From Streptomyces ruber (GTDB lineage: Bacteria; Actinomycetota; Actinomycetes; Streptomycetales; Streptomycetaceae): 64,000 nucleotides of DNA. The stretch lies in NCBI RefSeq assembly GCF_014648075.1, contig NZ_BMQK01000003.1, positions 682,001 to 746,000 on the forward strand, given 5' to 3'. The notes under the pieces were generated by a model. That model did no database searches. It was not told the origin of the DNA and worked only from the letters and a program-made list of their open reading frames with translations. Both the position numbers and the translations under genes were made by a program. This document shows positions 26,501 through 36,057 of the stretch, one piece after another (the stretch's first letter is position 1; each line of letters starts with the position of its first letter).

Positions 26501-26770
26501 GCTGACGCCGAGCGGCGCGCGGGAGACGGTGAGCCGCGGCGCCGGGGTGTTGCGCCAGCCGCCGTCCCAGCCGCCGGGCACGGCGGAACCAGGGCCGCCC
26601 GGCACGGGAACCCCCGGACCGCCGGACGCGCTCCCCTCCGGCCCGTCCGGCCCGTCCGGGGCCCCGCCGGACGGACCGCCCGCTGTGGCGCCGACCCGTT
26701 CCGCACGCCGCGGACGGTCCGCGGCGTCCGGTCCGGCGGCCCGGCGGCGCAGCCAGTCCCGCCATGCCAT
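23528..26770 (-). CDS. large disordered Pro/Ala-rich protein of the injection system
   Basis: A 1,080-residue protein of low complexity (Ala, Pro, Gly, Arg, Thr). The only sequence with a folded look is at the ends: MAWRDWLRRRAAGPDAADR and a segment around residue 75-130 (NPSFGTGLGHALLPTAPTGL), and an amphipathic C-terminal helix, LDDLARRLIDPVARLLRAEL. Between them a short motif of the form V-x-R, often VQR, recurs every few dozen residues (VVQRRAED, TVQRDTTG, and three times running near residue 890). Position suggests a structural component such as a tape measure or a scaffold, but no family assignment is possible. ATG at 26770. Length is consistent with variable expansion. Confidence 0.7.
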   Translation of the reverse strand: MAWRDWLRRRAAGPDAADRPRRAERVGATAGGPSGGAPDGPDGPEGSASGGPGVPVPGGPGSAVPGGWDGGWRNTPAPRLTVSRAPLGVSDGLAFRAGLTAWQNPSFGTGLGHALLPTAPTGLVRDVARPAGPQPTYTGGGPLLLRALRPQGADEPRGEADPGGADRPSADAPALRGARRARTDAGSSGRQSGTRPSGPAASGPAASGPAASGPAASGSTASGGAPAGSSSRPASPGSSPSSSRSSAARPSRGGGGSGGAGAADAGAGPVPVVARRADSDATGDARRGGAHRTRRGLVSADVPTVLLPSAPPVQRAVQRGDGPVVSPDDIDGTDTGGTSGRRPAVPEIPLVRRVAVIPGAAAAALRAPAPRPAPGGPAVQRTPTGATGSPPAREGARAETEPRTSGGDAPPRPAVRVRPVGPRLTVARRPAGPVRRAPATRPATTSAPPTPTTTAPAGTAPAGTAPGSTAPVQRAATPRTDTRAPLGAPLTGLPPTAAPLASGAPAPHPAPGPALPVVQRRAEDPGGAPGGSAAPADAPRRSSEGTGGTGARARGGLGAPLPALPPSAGLPASAAPGAAPASRTTSGPDVRRAPAPTGPAPRTEPTRHTPRERGADAPLLGTGAVQRSLADRSPTGDTAEPAPAFPASPASPASSVSPAPGTAPNHPARDAAATGTTSPAGGARQPGTASGAPGPVVVARAVAEGPSASEAGPSGVTGPRADTGTRSGAHSVPVAPRVLPLLAARPLSLNTRAPEGATAPVVSRSDGPPVVAARWPGAAAAQPGSQGAPRPPAEPAKPQVQRATATRPGPERPGGGVRRADAPTAPDSPTVPDSPTVLGSPGTPDPPEASGSPGTPAPSGSPGLPAASAPSGSPGLPGPGLPGPVQRVPVQRVPVQRVPVVRPAPPHGGTYGAPPAGPSGGTYGAAAPTAPVPARPLPVAAPQGSALAGPAAPPLAPHPAAAIPPPSTGGGTGRALPTVQRDTTGTGGAAPSESPPAKETPAGAVPARGRPRSASASSGSAGAPAPPPQAHPPGEAPQDPGAGQDLDDLARRLIDPVARLLRAELRRGRERVGRPHDGRR
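24075..24119. repeat. three 15-base tandem repeats in the disordered-protein gene
   Basis: Three copies of GGGACGCGCTGGAC plus G or C. On the minus strand they encode PVQRV three times in a row, i.e. a local duplication of the protein's recurring VQR motif. Confidence 0.75.
26121..26180. repeat. four 15-base tandem repeats in the disordered-protein gene
   Basis: Four perfect copies of GACGCGGCCGGCCCC, encoding GPAAS four times on the minus strand. Length changes here would keep the frame. Confidence 0.8.
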
Positions 26771-26774
26771 GTGA

Positions 26775-26933
26775 TCAACCGCCTTCGTTCACGCGGGTGT
26801 TGATGCGGGCGATCTCGGCCACCCACTGCCTGCGTTCGCCGTGGGTCAGGCCGAGGATCTCCTCACGTGGCCAGTGGAAGTGATAGGCGATGTACGCGAT
26901 CTCCTCCCGGAGCCGGGGAAGCGCGTACGTCAC
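26775..26933 (-). CDS. small eCIS protein, DUF6760-like
   Basis: A 52-codon gene, easily missed: GTG at 26933, then TYALPRLREEIAYIAYHFHW, PREEILGLTHGERRQWVAEI, ARINTRVNEGG and TGA. The pattern of aromatic residues followed by EILxLxxxERxxWxxEIxxxN is what I know from the DUF6760 family of eCIS loci and resembles the second, frameshifted part of phage tail-assembly chaperones. It overlaps the preceding tail-assembly gene by four bases (GTGA) and ends six bases before the disordered-protein gene. Confidence 0.8.
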   Translation of the reverse strand: MTYALPRLREEIAYIAYHFHWPREEILGLTHGERRQWVAEIARINTRVNEGG

Positions 26934-27433
26934 GATTCCCCCAGGCGCCCACCCGAGAGGTCGACCTCGAAGCCGCCCTCGCAGTGGGGGCAGGTCACCG
27001 CCGCGCGGGTGTGGCCCTCGCTGTTGACGCGGCGGTAGAAGTCCTGGAGGAAGGCGACGTCGGTGGCGTACATCCGTTCCACCACCCCGGCGTGCACATC
27101 GGTGATCGAGCCGATCCGGGTGATCACCTGGCTCAGCAGCACCACGCTCAGGTACGCCGGGTTCTCCTTGACCCGCAGGTCGATCTGGGGCCGCAGCTCG
27201 TCGCGGGCCGTGGCCAGGCGCATCGCGCCGTGGCGGTGCACCGTGCCCGTCTCGTCGACGTACCCGCGCGGCAGCTCGAACTCGAACTCCGTGCGCAGCC
27301 CGTGGTCCTGGTCCTGCCGGGGCGGCGGGGCGGAGGCGGGCTGTGCCGCCTGCTCCGCCGTCCCGGCCGGGGCGGGCGCCGTCATCTGGAGGATCTCGTC
27401 CAGGTTGCCCGCCGTCACCGTACGGCGCTTCAT
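26930..27433 (-). CDS. tail assembly (tube chaperone-like) protein
   Basis: A 167-residue protein encoded directly after the tube gene. LRTEFEFELPRGYVDETGTV and HRHGAMRLATARDELRPQID resemble phage tail-assembly proteins (Mu gp41-type); a CPHC pair near the C-terminus (VTCPHCEGGFEVDLSGG) looks like half of a zinc or redox site. ATG at 27433 overlaps the tube stop (ATGA) and its stop overlaps the small gene, mirroring the tail-chaperone position in phages. Confidence 0.8.
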   Translation of the reverse strand: MKRRTVTAGNLDEILQMTAPAPAGTAEQAAQPASAPPPRQDQDHGLRTEFEFELPRGYVDETGTVHRHGAMRLATARDELRPQIDLRVKENPAYLSVVLLSQVITRIGSITDVHAGVVERMYATDVAFLQDFYRRVNSEGHTRAAVTCPHCEGGFEVDLSGGRLGES

Positions 27434-27870
27434 TCGACGATGATCTCCTCGAACACGATGGTGACGGTCTCCGTGGCCGCGGCCGACTCGCCCGCCTTCA
27501 GACCCGGGCCCTCCCACTTGGAGGCCCAGCCCTGCATCAGCTGGATACGGCGGACCGTGTTGCCCTCGGAGTCCATGATCTCGATGGTCAGGTTCTGCCG
27601 GGCGGTGTTGACGGCGCCGTTGTTGAGGGTTTCCTTGATCCAGTTGGTGAACTCGCTGCTCTGGTCGAGTCCCCGGGTGATCGTCACCTCGCCGGCCAGC
27701 CGGCGGCCGGGCTGCTTGCGGATGATCTGCTTGCCGAGCGAGCTGACGGCGTTGACCTCGACGACGTCCTCCTCGACGCTCAGCCCGCTGATCTCCTGGA
27801 TCGATTCGACCATGTAGCCGCCGAGCTGCACGCCGAAGACGTGGGTGGAAAGAGCATCGCCCTCTGCCAT
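27430..27870 (-). CDS. cis1: inner tube protein
   Basis: A 146-residue inner-tube (T4 gp19-like) protein: HVFGVQLGGYMVESIQEISG, VNAVSSLGKQIIRKQPGRRL, MQGWASKWEGPGLKAGES. It stacks as hexamers and is expelled on sheath contraction. ATG at 27870 is 35 bases after the sheath stop, so both are made from one transcript in the amounts needed for assembly. Confidence 0.93.
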   Translation of the reverse strand: MAEGDALSTHVFGVQLGGYMVESIQEISGLSVEEDVVEVNAVSSLGKQIIRKQPGRRLAGEVTITRGLDQSSEFTNWIKETLNNGAVNTARQNLTIEIMDSEGNTVRRIQLMQGWASKWEGPGLKAGESAAATETVTIVFEEIIVE

Positions 27871-27905
27871 GACTGTTCGTCACCTTTCCTTGACCGACCC
27901 GCGGG

Positions 27906-29480
<1,575 letters not shown>

Positions 29481-29712
29481 GCTCGCTCCTTCGTGTCCGT
29501 GCGGGGTGTCCTTACGGATCGGTCACCTGTGTCCACGCCCGAGTCTTCGCGGCAGGTCCGCCGGTGCGACAGGGCCCCGTGGACCTGGCCGGGGGCAGGA
29601 CGGCTGCCTTTCCGGGCCCTCCGCGGTGACCGCGCGGTTCACTGAGAGGTCGCAGCGGTGTGCCGACGGGGGCCCCACAGTGAACGTGCAGGCGCCGCCG
29701 GACGAGGACCGG

Positions 29713-29841
29713 ATGAACGAGTTCGCCTTCCGAGCGCTGACCCATGACAGGGCCGTAGCCCTCTCGCACGAGGACCACGAGGACCACGAGGACCACGAGG
29801 ACCACGAGGACCACGAGGACCGGATGCCGACCGTTTCCTGA
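29713..29841 (+). CDS. possible small His/Glu/Asp-repeat peptide
   Basis: A 42-codon frame on the strand opposite to the injection-system genes: MNEFAFRALTHDRAVALSHE, then the tripeptide EDH repeated and EDRMPTVS. GACGAGG lies a few bases before the ATG. The acidic/His repeat would bind metals if made. It may be chance reading of the 9-base DNA repeat. Confidence 0.2.
   Translation: MNEFAFRALTHDRAVALSHEDHEDHEDHEDHEDHEDRMPTVS
29767..29820. repeat. six perfect copies of a 9-base repeat
   Basis: CACGAGGAC repeated six times without a mismatch, in the promoter gap before the sheath gene. Unit length is a multiple of three. Confidence 0.9.
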
Positions 29842-29869
29842 GCCGCCGGGGTCCGGGTCCCCAGGCCCC

Positions 29870-31978
29870 TCACGCCCCGACCGCCACCGCCAGATACGCC
29901 CCGAACTCCCCCTCCAGCACCAGCCGCCCCAGCTTCCGGTACTCCTGGGCCACCGCCGTCACCAGCTGCCGCATGGTGAGCGGCTCCCCGGACTCCGCCG
30001 CGAGGTAGGCCGCGGTCACCGCGCAGGCCCGGATCGAGCCGCCGGCCAGTTCGAAGCGGTCCGCGCAGAAGGCGAGGTCCAGGTCGTCGGCCCGGGGGAG
30101 CCGGTCGCCCAGGCAGCGCTCCCACAGGGACCGGCGCTGGCCGGCGTCGGGGACCGGGAAGTCCGCCACCACGTCCAGGCGGCGGGTGAACGCCTCGTCC
30201 AGGTTGGCCCGGAGATTGGTCGTCAGCACCGCGATGCCGTCGAACGACTCCATGCGCTGCAGCAGGTACGCCGACTCGACGTTGGCGTGCCGGTCGTGCG
30301 CGTCCTTCACCTCCGAACGCTTGCCGAAGATCGCGTCGGCCTCGTCGAAGAGGAGGACGGCATTGACCGCCGACGCCTCGGTGAAGATCCGCTCCAGGTT
30401 CTTCTCGGTCTCCCCGACGTACTTGTCGACGACCGTGGACAGGTCCACCACGTACAGGTCCATGCCGAGGTCCGCCGCGACGACCTCCGCGGACATCGTC
30501 TTGCCGGTGCCCGACTCGCCCGCGAACAGCGCGATCACACCGCGCCCGCGGCCGCCGCCCGGCCGCATCCCCCACTGCCCGAGCACCTGTTCGCGGTGGC
30601 GGGCCCGCAGCGCCAGTTCGCGCAGCCGCCGGTGGGTGGACGGCGGAAGCACCAGGTCGTCCCAGCCGACCCCCGGCTCCACCCGGCGGGCCAGCCGGTC
30701 GAGGCCCGCGCCGTTCTGGGCGCGCACGGCGGCGCGCAGGTCGTCCGCGCCGACCGGGCGGCCCTCGACGGCCGCCGTGCGCGTCGCCACGTCGGCGGCC
30801 CGGCGCAGCTGCCCGGAGTCCAGGCGGTGCGCGGCGACCGCCCGGGCGAGCTCCTCCACGTCACCGGTCACGGCGCCGCCACCGGCGGCCCGGTCGAGGG
30901 CGTACCGCCAGCGCGCCGCCTGCCGCCCGGGGGACGGCGCCGGCACGTTCACGACGACGGGGGTGTCGGCCGCCCACGACGGGTCCCAGCCGACCGTGCC
31001 GTACGTCACCGTCGGGATCCCCCGCAGCGCCGCGCACACCGAGTGCAGTACGCGGGTGCGTTCGGCGGGCTCCGCGGGCAGTGCCTCCAGGGGGCCCAGA
31101 ACGATCCCGGCACCGGTCAGGCGGGCTTCCAGCGCGGCCACCCGGGCCAGCTCCGCCACCTCCGCGGAGCGGCGGGCTAGCGCCACCGCGTCCAGGGCGA
31201 GCGGGCGCAGCCCCGCCGCGCGCAGGGCGGCGACGGCCAGCCCCCCGGCGTCACCGCCCCGGCCGCGCAGATGGACCGGCCCGGCGCCGGTCCCGGCCGC
31301 GGCGGCCGCCGTCCGGTGGACCTCCGCCGCGTCCGCGGCCGGGTCCTCCCGCACGTCACCGAGGACCCCGGCGAGCCGGGCGTCGGGCCGCGCGTCCCCC
31401 AGCAGGTGCCCGGTGACCCGGTCGGGCACCGCCAGAACACGGGACAGCGGTGGCCGTTCCGGCTCGGTGACCTCCAGCAGACCGCCCGCGACCAGCGGCG
31501 CCCCGGGAGCGAGCCGGAAGCGGGCGGGCGACGCACCGGCGAGCCCGCACAGCTCCAGGGCGAGCCCGACCGTGGGCCGACGGCGCGTCAGGTCGTCGTT
31601 GAGGTAGCCGTAGAGCCGTTCGAACCGTGCGTCCAGGTCGGGCGCCACCGCGATCAGCAGCAGGTCCAGGTCCAGTGAGGTCAGCCCGAAGTGCTCGGCG
31701 AGGCCGCCGAGGACGGAGCCGGCCGGCGGGTGCGGCGGCTCGTGGGCGGGCACGTCGAGGCCCCCCGGTCCGTCCAGGATGCGGGCCGCCGCCTCCGGGG
31801 TGAGGTACTGGCCCCGGTACGGGTCGTCGGGGTCGGGATCGGCGGCGCGGCGCACCGCGACGGCGTGCCGCACACGCTGTTCGACCTCGCGCAGCCGCGT
31901 CCACAGGTGTTCCGTGCCGGACGGCGGGGGACCGGCGCCGGGCCGGGCGGTGAGGCCGGGGTCGGCGGTGTACGTCAC
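29870..31978 (-). CDS. cis15: AAA+ ATPase of the contractile injection system
   Basis: A 702-residue protein with a degenerate N-terminal AAA-like half and an active C-terminal AAA+ module: Walker A GESGTGKT (about residue 485), Walker B VLLFDEADAIFG (about 545), arginine-finger region RRLDVVADFPVPD. Equivalent to Afp15/Pvc15, needed for assembly rather than firing. GTG at 31978 overlaps the cap gene stop (GTGA). The gene ends before a 389-base gap. Confidence 0.93.
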   Translation of the reverse strand: MTYTADPGLTARPGAGPPPSGTEHLWTRLREVEQRVRHAVAVRRAADPDPDDPYRGQYLTPEAAARILDGPGGLDVPAHEPPHPPAGSVLGGLAEHFGLTSLDLDLLLIAVAPDLDARFERLYGYLNDDLTRRRPTVGLALELCGLAGASPARFRLAPGAPLVAGGLLEVTEPERPPLSRVLAVPDRVTGHLLGDARPDARLAGVLGDVREDPAADAAEVHRTAAAAAGTGAGPVHLRGRGGDAGGLAVAALRAAGLRPLALDAVALARRSAEVAELARVAALEARLTGAGIVLGPLEALPAEPAERTRVLHSVCAALRGIPTVTYGTVGWDPSWAADTPVVVNVPAPSPGRQAARWRYALDRAAGGGAVTGDVEELARAVAAHRLDSGQLRRAADVATRTAAVEGRPVGADDLRAAVRAQNGAGLDRLARRVEPGVGWDDLVLPPSTHRRLRELALRARHREQVLGQWGMRPGGGRGRGVIALFAGESGTGKTMSAEVVAADLGMDLYVVDLSTVVDKYVGETEKNLERIFTEASAVNAVLLFDEADAIFGKRSEVKDAHDRHANVESAYLLQRMESFDGIAVLTTNLRANLDEAFTRRLDVVADFPVPDAGQRRSLWERCLGDRLPRADDLDLAFCADRFELAGGSIRACAVTAAYLAAESGEPLTMRQLVTAVAQEYRKLGRLVLEGEFGAYLAVAVGA

Positions 31979-32682
31979 GGCTGCCGGTCACCCCGGCGAC
32001 GGCGGCGGGCGGGTGCGGCCGGCCGCTCGCGCGGGCCGGTGAAGCCCTCCGCACCGGGGTCGGCGATCCCGGTGTAGCGCAGCCGCCGCCCCGCCGTCGT
32101 CCCGCCGCCCTCGCGGCGGGCGGCGGAGCGCACCACGAGCCCCTCGGTCACCGGGGGTCCGGAGACCCGGCTCACCCCGGCGAGGGGCGCGCTCACCCGC
32201 ACCCCGAGCGACGCCTTCAGCTCACCGCCGAGCGCGGACCACACGTCGGAGGCGGGCGGCCCCTCGGCCCCCACCCCGGCGGTCTCCACGCCCACGGTCA
32301 GGCCGAGTTCGGCGAGCGTGCCCGTGAGCAGCCGCCGGGGCAGCACCTCGGTGGCCACCAGAGTGGCCAGCACCTGCGACAGCAGCCGGTGCTCGTCCTG
32401 CGGGCGGCTCGCCCACGCCGTGACGAGGTACGTCAGCTCGAACCAGCGGGGCGGGGTGCGCCGCGCCACCACGTACCCGTCCTCGTCGTGCACCTCCCCG
32501 CCGCCGCTGCCGCGCCGGGCGGCGTCCTCGCGGATGTCGTACAGGAAGACGCAGACCGTGGGGCCGGTGCGGCGTGCCGCCCAGTCCCGGGTGGGGGCGT
32601 CGAAGACCACCTCGACGCCCGACGCCTCGAGACCGGACTCGCCGAGCAGGCGGCGCAGCCCCTCGTCGACCTCGTGGATCAT
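31975..32682 (-). CDS. cis16: cap / tail-terminator protein (DUF4255)
   Basis: A 235-residue DUF4255 protein, the Afp16/Pvc16-type cap that ends tube and sheath. IHEVDEGLRRLLGESGLEAS, TVCVFLYDIREDAARR and RWFELTYLVTAWASRPQDEH then LLSQVLATLV are typical. The last 45 residues are a basic Arg/Pro tail. ATG at 32682 overlaps the beta-propeller gene stop; the end overlaps the ATPase gene. Confidence 0.9.
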   Translation of the reverse strand: MIHEVDEGLRRLLGESGLEASGVEVVFDAPTRDWAARRTGPTVCVFLYDIREDAARRGSGGGEVHDEDGYVVARRTPPRWFELTYLVTAWASRPQDEHRLLSQVLATLVATEVLPRRLLTGTLAELGLTVGVETAGVGAEGPPASDVWSALGGELKASLGVRVSAPLAGVSRVSGPPVTEGLVVRSAARREGGGTTAGRRLRYTGIADPGAEGFTGPRERPAAPARRRRRGDRQP

Positions 32683-35600
32683 CGGCGGGTCACCTCGTCG
32701 GGCGGCTGCACGGTACCGCTGACCACCAGGAAGCCGGTCGTCACCGGGGAGAACCCGGATCCTCGGGCGGTGATGACACGCGGCCCGGTCCGGTCCTTGG
32801 CGAGGATGAGCAACTGGCCGGTGAACGTGCCGTCGGGCTTCGGCACGGTCGGCGCCGCCGCCGCGGTGATCCCCGGGTCCCAGGTGAACCGCACCGGCAC
32901 TCCCGGCGGGAAGTCCCGGCCGCGCACGGAGGTGACGAAGCCGGGCTTGCCGATCTCGGGGACCGCCTCGATGCGCGGCTGGAGGATGCGCAGCCGCTCC
33001 CGGGCCGTGTTGTCGCTCCGGTCGGCGTCCGTGCCGGTGGTGGTGAGACTGCCGGTGACGTCGGCGGTCAGCGCCCTGTTCGGGCTGAGGACCACCCGGA
33101 CGACGGTGCTCGCGCCCGGCTCCAGGTCCGGCAGCGCGCACACCCAGGAGTCGTCGCACCCTTGCGGCGGCCCGTTGCCGGGGACGCCCGCGGGCAGGCC
33201 GATGCGCAGCCGCAGCCCGGTGGCGAGCGCGTCGCGGCCGTTGCGCACGGTGTACGTCACCACGACGCGTCCGCCGACGAAACCGGGGTTCGGCTGGGCC
33301 GTGACGCGGACCCCGGGCCCGGCCTCGGGCGGCTCCGGCTCCGGGGGGACGGGGGGCGGCGCGGGCGTCGTGGGCGGTGCGGGGGCGGGCGGCGGAGCCG
33401 TGGGCGGCTCGGAGGTGGGCGGCTCGGGCGTGGGCGGCTCCGTGGTCGGCGGCGGAGTCGTGGGGGGCCCGGTGGTCGGCGGCGGGCTCGTGGGCGGGGC
33501 CTCGCGCACCGGCACCACGGTCCGGCCGGCGTTGTCGCCGGGCTGCGGGTCCAGGACGGTGCCCGTGACCGACCAGTCGACCGGTGCGTCACCGGGGGTG
33601 AGACCGGTCAGGGTCACGTCCACCGGAACGGTGGCACCGGGCGGCACCACGCCGACGTCGCACACGAGGGAGGCGGCGTCGCACGTGCCGCCGGGCCGGG
33701 TGATCCCGGTGATCCGCACCCCGGGCGGCGGTACGACGGTCAGCCGGGTGCCGGGGGAGGCGGCGGGACCGTTGTTCACGACGTCGACCCGGATCGTGGC
33801 GGAGCCGCCGACGACGAGCTCGGGGGCCGTACCGGGCGCCCGCACCGCGAGGTCCACGGACGGCTGGACGCTCGGCTCCTTCTGCCGGCCCGGGAGGTCA
33901 CCGGTGAGCGGCGTGACGTCACCGGACGCGATGTCCAGACGGCTCAGCTTCTCGGGGCTGTCGACCTCGACGGCGGCACGGGAGCTGAACACCAGGCCGG
34001 TGCCGTCGGCCGTCCAGGCGGCGTCGCGCGGCTGGAACGGACCGGTCTCCGAGGTGTCCGGCAGCTGCTGCCGGCAGGCATCGGGGACGTCGCGGGCGGC
34101 GGCGGGCAGCAGCACCCGGCAGTCGTCGTCCGACAGGGAGGCCAGGAGGATGCCGTTGCGTTCGTCGGCCCGGCCGCCGCGGTTGAAGGCGACACTCAGC
34201 CCGTCCGGGGAGAAGGCGGGGCTGTCGTCGAGGACCTGGCAGCCGCTGTCCGGGCAGAGCGTGGCACTCACATCCCGCTGTTGGCCGAGGTCGTCCACGC
34301 GCACGGTCCAGACGTGCTTGTTGCCGCCGGTCCCGTAGGCCGCGTGGTTGCGGGTGAAGGCCAGGGTGGTGCCGTCGGAGGACCAGGTGGGCTGGGCGTC
34401 CTGCCCCTGGAGCTCCCCGGCCGGCGGGACGACCTCACCGGTGATCTCACCGGTGGCCACCTCCGCGACGAGGATGCGGCTGGGACCGGCGGCCTCGCCG
34501 ACGCCGCCCGGTGAGGTCCGGGTGAAGGCGAGGTACCTGCCGTCGGGGGAGAAGGCGGGGTCGGTGTCCCAGTCCGTCGGTTCGCGTCCCGCGAGCGGCA
34601 GGAGTTCCTCGTTCGAGCCGTCGGCGTCCACCATGTAGATCTGCTGGGCCCGGCTGCCGGCCGGGCCCGTGAACCGGGTGAACACGATCCGGCGGCCGTC
34701 GGGCGTGTAGTTCTGCCGCTCGGTCCACGGGTCGAAACCCGGCGCGGGCCGGAACAGCGGGTCGTCGGCCCGGTCGTCGTCGGTGTCGGCCGCCGGGTCC
34801 TCCCGGAGGAGCGGGTCGAGTCCCAGGTCACGAGGGTCGGCCCCGTCCGCTCTGGCGTCCTGCAGGGTCACCTCGTTCGGCCTGTCCGCGGTGACGCGCT
34901 CCACCACCACCCCACCGTCCAGCCAGGTGGGCGAGCCCACCTCCCGGTCCTCGTCGAGCACCGTCGCGGGGTCTCTCGCCAGGTCCTCCGTCGCCCTGTA
35001 CACATGGTCCCAGCCGCTCGTGCAGGTACAGGTGACCTCGGGACTCAGGAACAGCACCTCGTTCCCGTCGGGCATCCACGCCGCCCCGTGGGCACGCCAC
35101 CTCTCGTACGCGCCCGCGAGCCACGGTTTGTCGGTGCTCCCGTCCGCCATCCGCAGCTGGGGCCGGCCCTCCTCGGCGGTGGCGGTGTACACGATCCGGT
35201 TCCGGTGCGCCGCGTCGTCGACCGGGTTCCACACCGGTTCGGTCGCCTCGCCGTTCGCCGGGTCGGTGAGCCGGGAGGCGGTGCCGCCGGCCAGGGGCCG
35301 TACGTGGACCTGCCGGCCGGCCAGCGGGTCGCTGTCGCTGGAGTACGCCAGGCGCCGCCCGTCCGGGGAGACGGTCGGCCACTGCTCGTTCGCGGGGGTG
35401 TCGGTGAGCCGCGTCAGGGCGTCGGAGCCGTCGGTGCGGACCGACCACAGGTCGCGCTGCCCCCGCCCGTCCGGACTGCCGGGTCCGGGCGAGTCGAACA
35501 CCACCGCGCCGCCGTCCGGCGTCAGCCGGGGGTGCGCCGCGTTCATACCGGTGGTGAGACGGTGTACGGAACCGTCGGCGGCCCGCAGGTAGACCTGCGG

Positions 35601-35912
35601 GTCCTTCTCGTCCCGGCGGCTCGCGAAGACCAGCGTGTCGCCGAAGGCGGACGGCTGGGTGTCGTAGTGGGCCGGGCCCTCGCCGAACAGCGGCGGACTG
35701 GAGGTGGTGGAGCCGGCGGCGACCCGGCCGAGACTCCGGTGCAGCGTACCGGCGTACGCCACCCGGGTGTCGGCGGCGTCGACCGCCCGCGTGCCGGGGC
35801 CGGTGGCGTCCTGCCCGGAGGCGGCCGTCACCCCGAGCAGCGGAACCAGCAGCAGCAACGACGTGCCGAACCTGCCCGGGCGGCGTCGTCCGCCGGGGCC
35901 AGCGGTTGCCAT
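32679..35912 (-). CDS. exported TolB-like beta-propeller protein with C-terminal DUF11/CARDB-type domains
   Basis: A 1,077-residue protein. An N-terminal signal sequence (RRRPGRFGTSLLLLVPLLGV then TAASG) points to export. Residues about 60-650 form WD40/TolB-type blades (ADGSVHRLTTGMNAAHPRLT, WPTVSPDGRRLAYSSDSDPL, DPAFSPDGRYLAFTR). Then two Ig-like repeat-protein domains are separated by a run of PPTTxPP (about residues 830-880), followed by a C-terminal beta domain. A probable disulphide-bonded pair lies at CTCTSG. It is the first gene of the injection-system operon and is translationally coupled (ATGA) to the cap gene. A role at the cell surface or wall is likely. ATG at 35912 follows GAGGGGAA. 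Confidence 0.8.
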   Translation of the reverse strand: MATAGPGGRRRPGRFGTSLLLLVPLLGVTAASGQDATGPGTRAVDAADTRVAYAGTLHRSLGRVAAGSTTSSPPLFGEGPAHYDTQPSAFGDTLVFASRRDEKDPQVYLRAADGSVHRLTTGMNAAHPRLTPDGGAVVFDSPGPGSPDGRGQRDLWSVRTDGSDALTRLTDTPANEQWPTVSPDGRRLAYSSDSDPLAGRQVHVRPLAGGTASRLTDPANGEATEPVWNPVDDAAHRNRIVYTATAEEGRPQLRMADGSTDKPWLAGAYERWRAHGAAWMPDGNEVLFLSPEVTCTCTSGWDHVYRATEDLARDPATVLDEDREVGSPTWLDGGVVVERVTADRPNEVTLQDARADGADPRDLGLDPLLREDPAADTDDDRADDPLFRPAPGFDPWTERQNYTPDGRRIVFTRFTGPAGSRAQQIYMVDADGSNEELLPLAGREPTDWDTDPAFSPDGRYLAFTRTSPGGVGEAAGPSRILVAEVATGEITGEVVPPAGELQGQDAQPTWSSDGTTLAFTRNHAAYGTGGNKHVWTVRVDDLGQQRDVSATLCPDSGCQVLDDSPAFSPDGLSVAFNRGGRADERNGILLASLSDDDCRVLLPAAARDVPDACRQQLPDTSETGPFQPRDAAWTADGTGLVFSSRAAVEVDSPEKLSRLDIASGDVTPLTGDLPGRQKEPSVQPSVDLAVRAPGTAPELVVGGSATIRVDVVNNGPAASPGTRLTVVPPPGVRITGITRPGGTCDAASLVCDVGVVPPGATVPVDVTLTGLTPGDAPVDWSVTGTVLDPQPGDNAGRTVVPVREAPPTSPPPTTGPPTTPPPTTEPPTPEPPTSEPPTAPPPAPAPPTTPAPPPVPPEPEPPEAGPGVRVTAQPNPGFVGGRVVVTYTVRNGRDALATGLRLRIGLPAGVPGNGPPQGCDDSWVCALPDLEPGASTVVRVVLSPNRALTADVTGSLTTTGTDADRSDNTARERLRILQPRIEAVPEIGKPGFVTSVRGRDFPPGVPVRFTWDPGITAAAAPTVPKPDGTFTGQLLILAKDRTGPRVITARGSGFSPVTTGFLVVSGTVQPPDEVTRR

Positions 35913-36057
35913 CACAGTTCCCCTCGCGTTTCGGTGCGGCGTTCGGGCGTGCCCCGCCACCCTGCGACGGACGTGTGCGGCGTGGCAGGGCGGCGGGGCC
36001 GTACCCGGGGGAAGCGCGCGGTGTTCTTTCGGGCAGCGCCGGTTTCCCGGCCCGCCG

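Larger units (their letters stand above)
29481..29869. other. gap between ATPase and sheath genes
   Basis: 389 bases inside the injection-system locus, probably holding the promoter for the highly expressed sheath-tube genes on the minus strand. I cannot pick a -35/-10 pair. It contains a 9-base tandem repeat and one short plus-strand frame. Confidence 0.5.

Noticed and set aside
23528..26770. DUF4157 (eCIS core domain) effector
   Set aside because: VQR-rich sequence is reminiscent, but the HExxH-containing core of DUF4157 is not present.
22955..26803. A plus-strand frame of over 1,280 codons opposite the injection-system genes
   Set aside because: Arg/Gly-rich antisense of the disordered-protein gene, with no start signal or recognisable motif.
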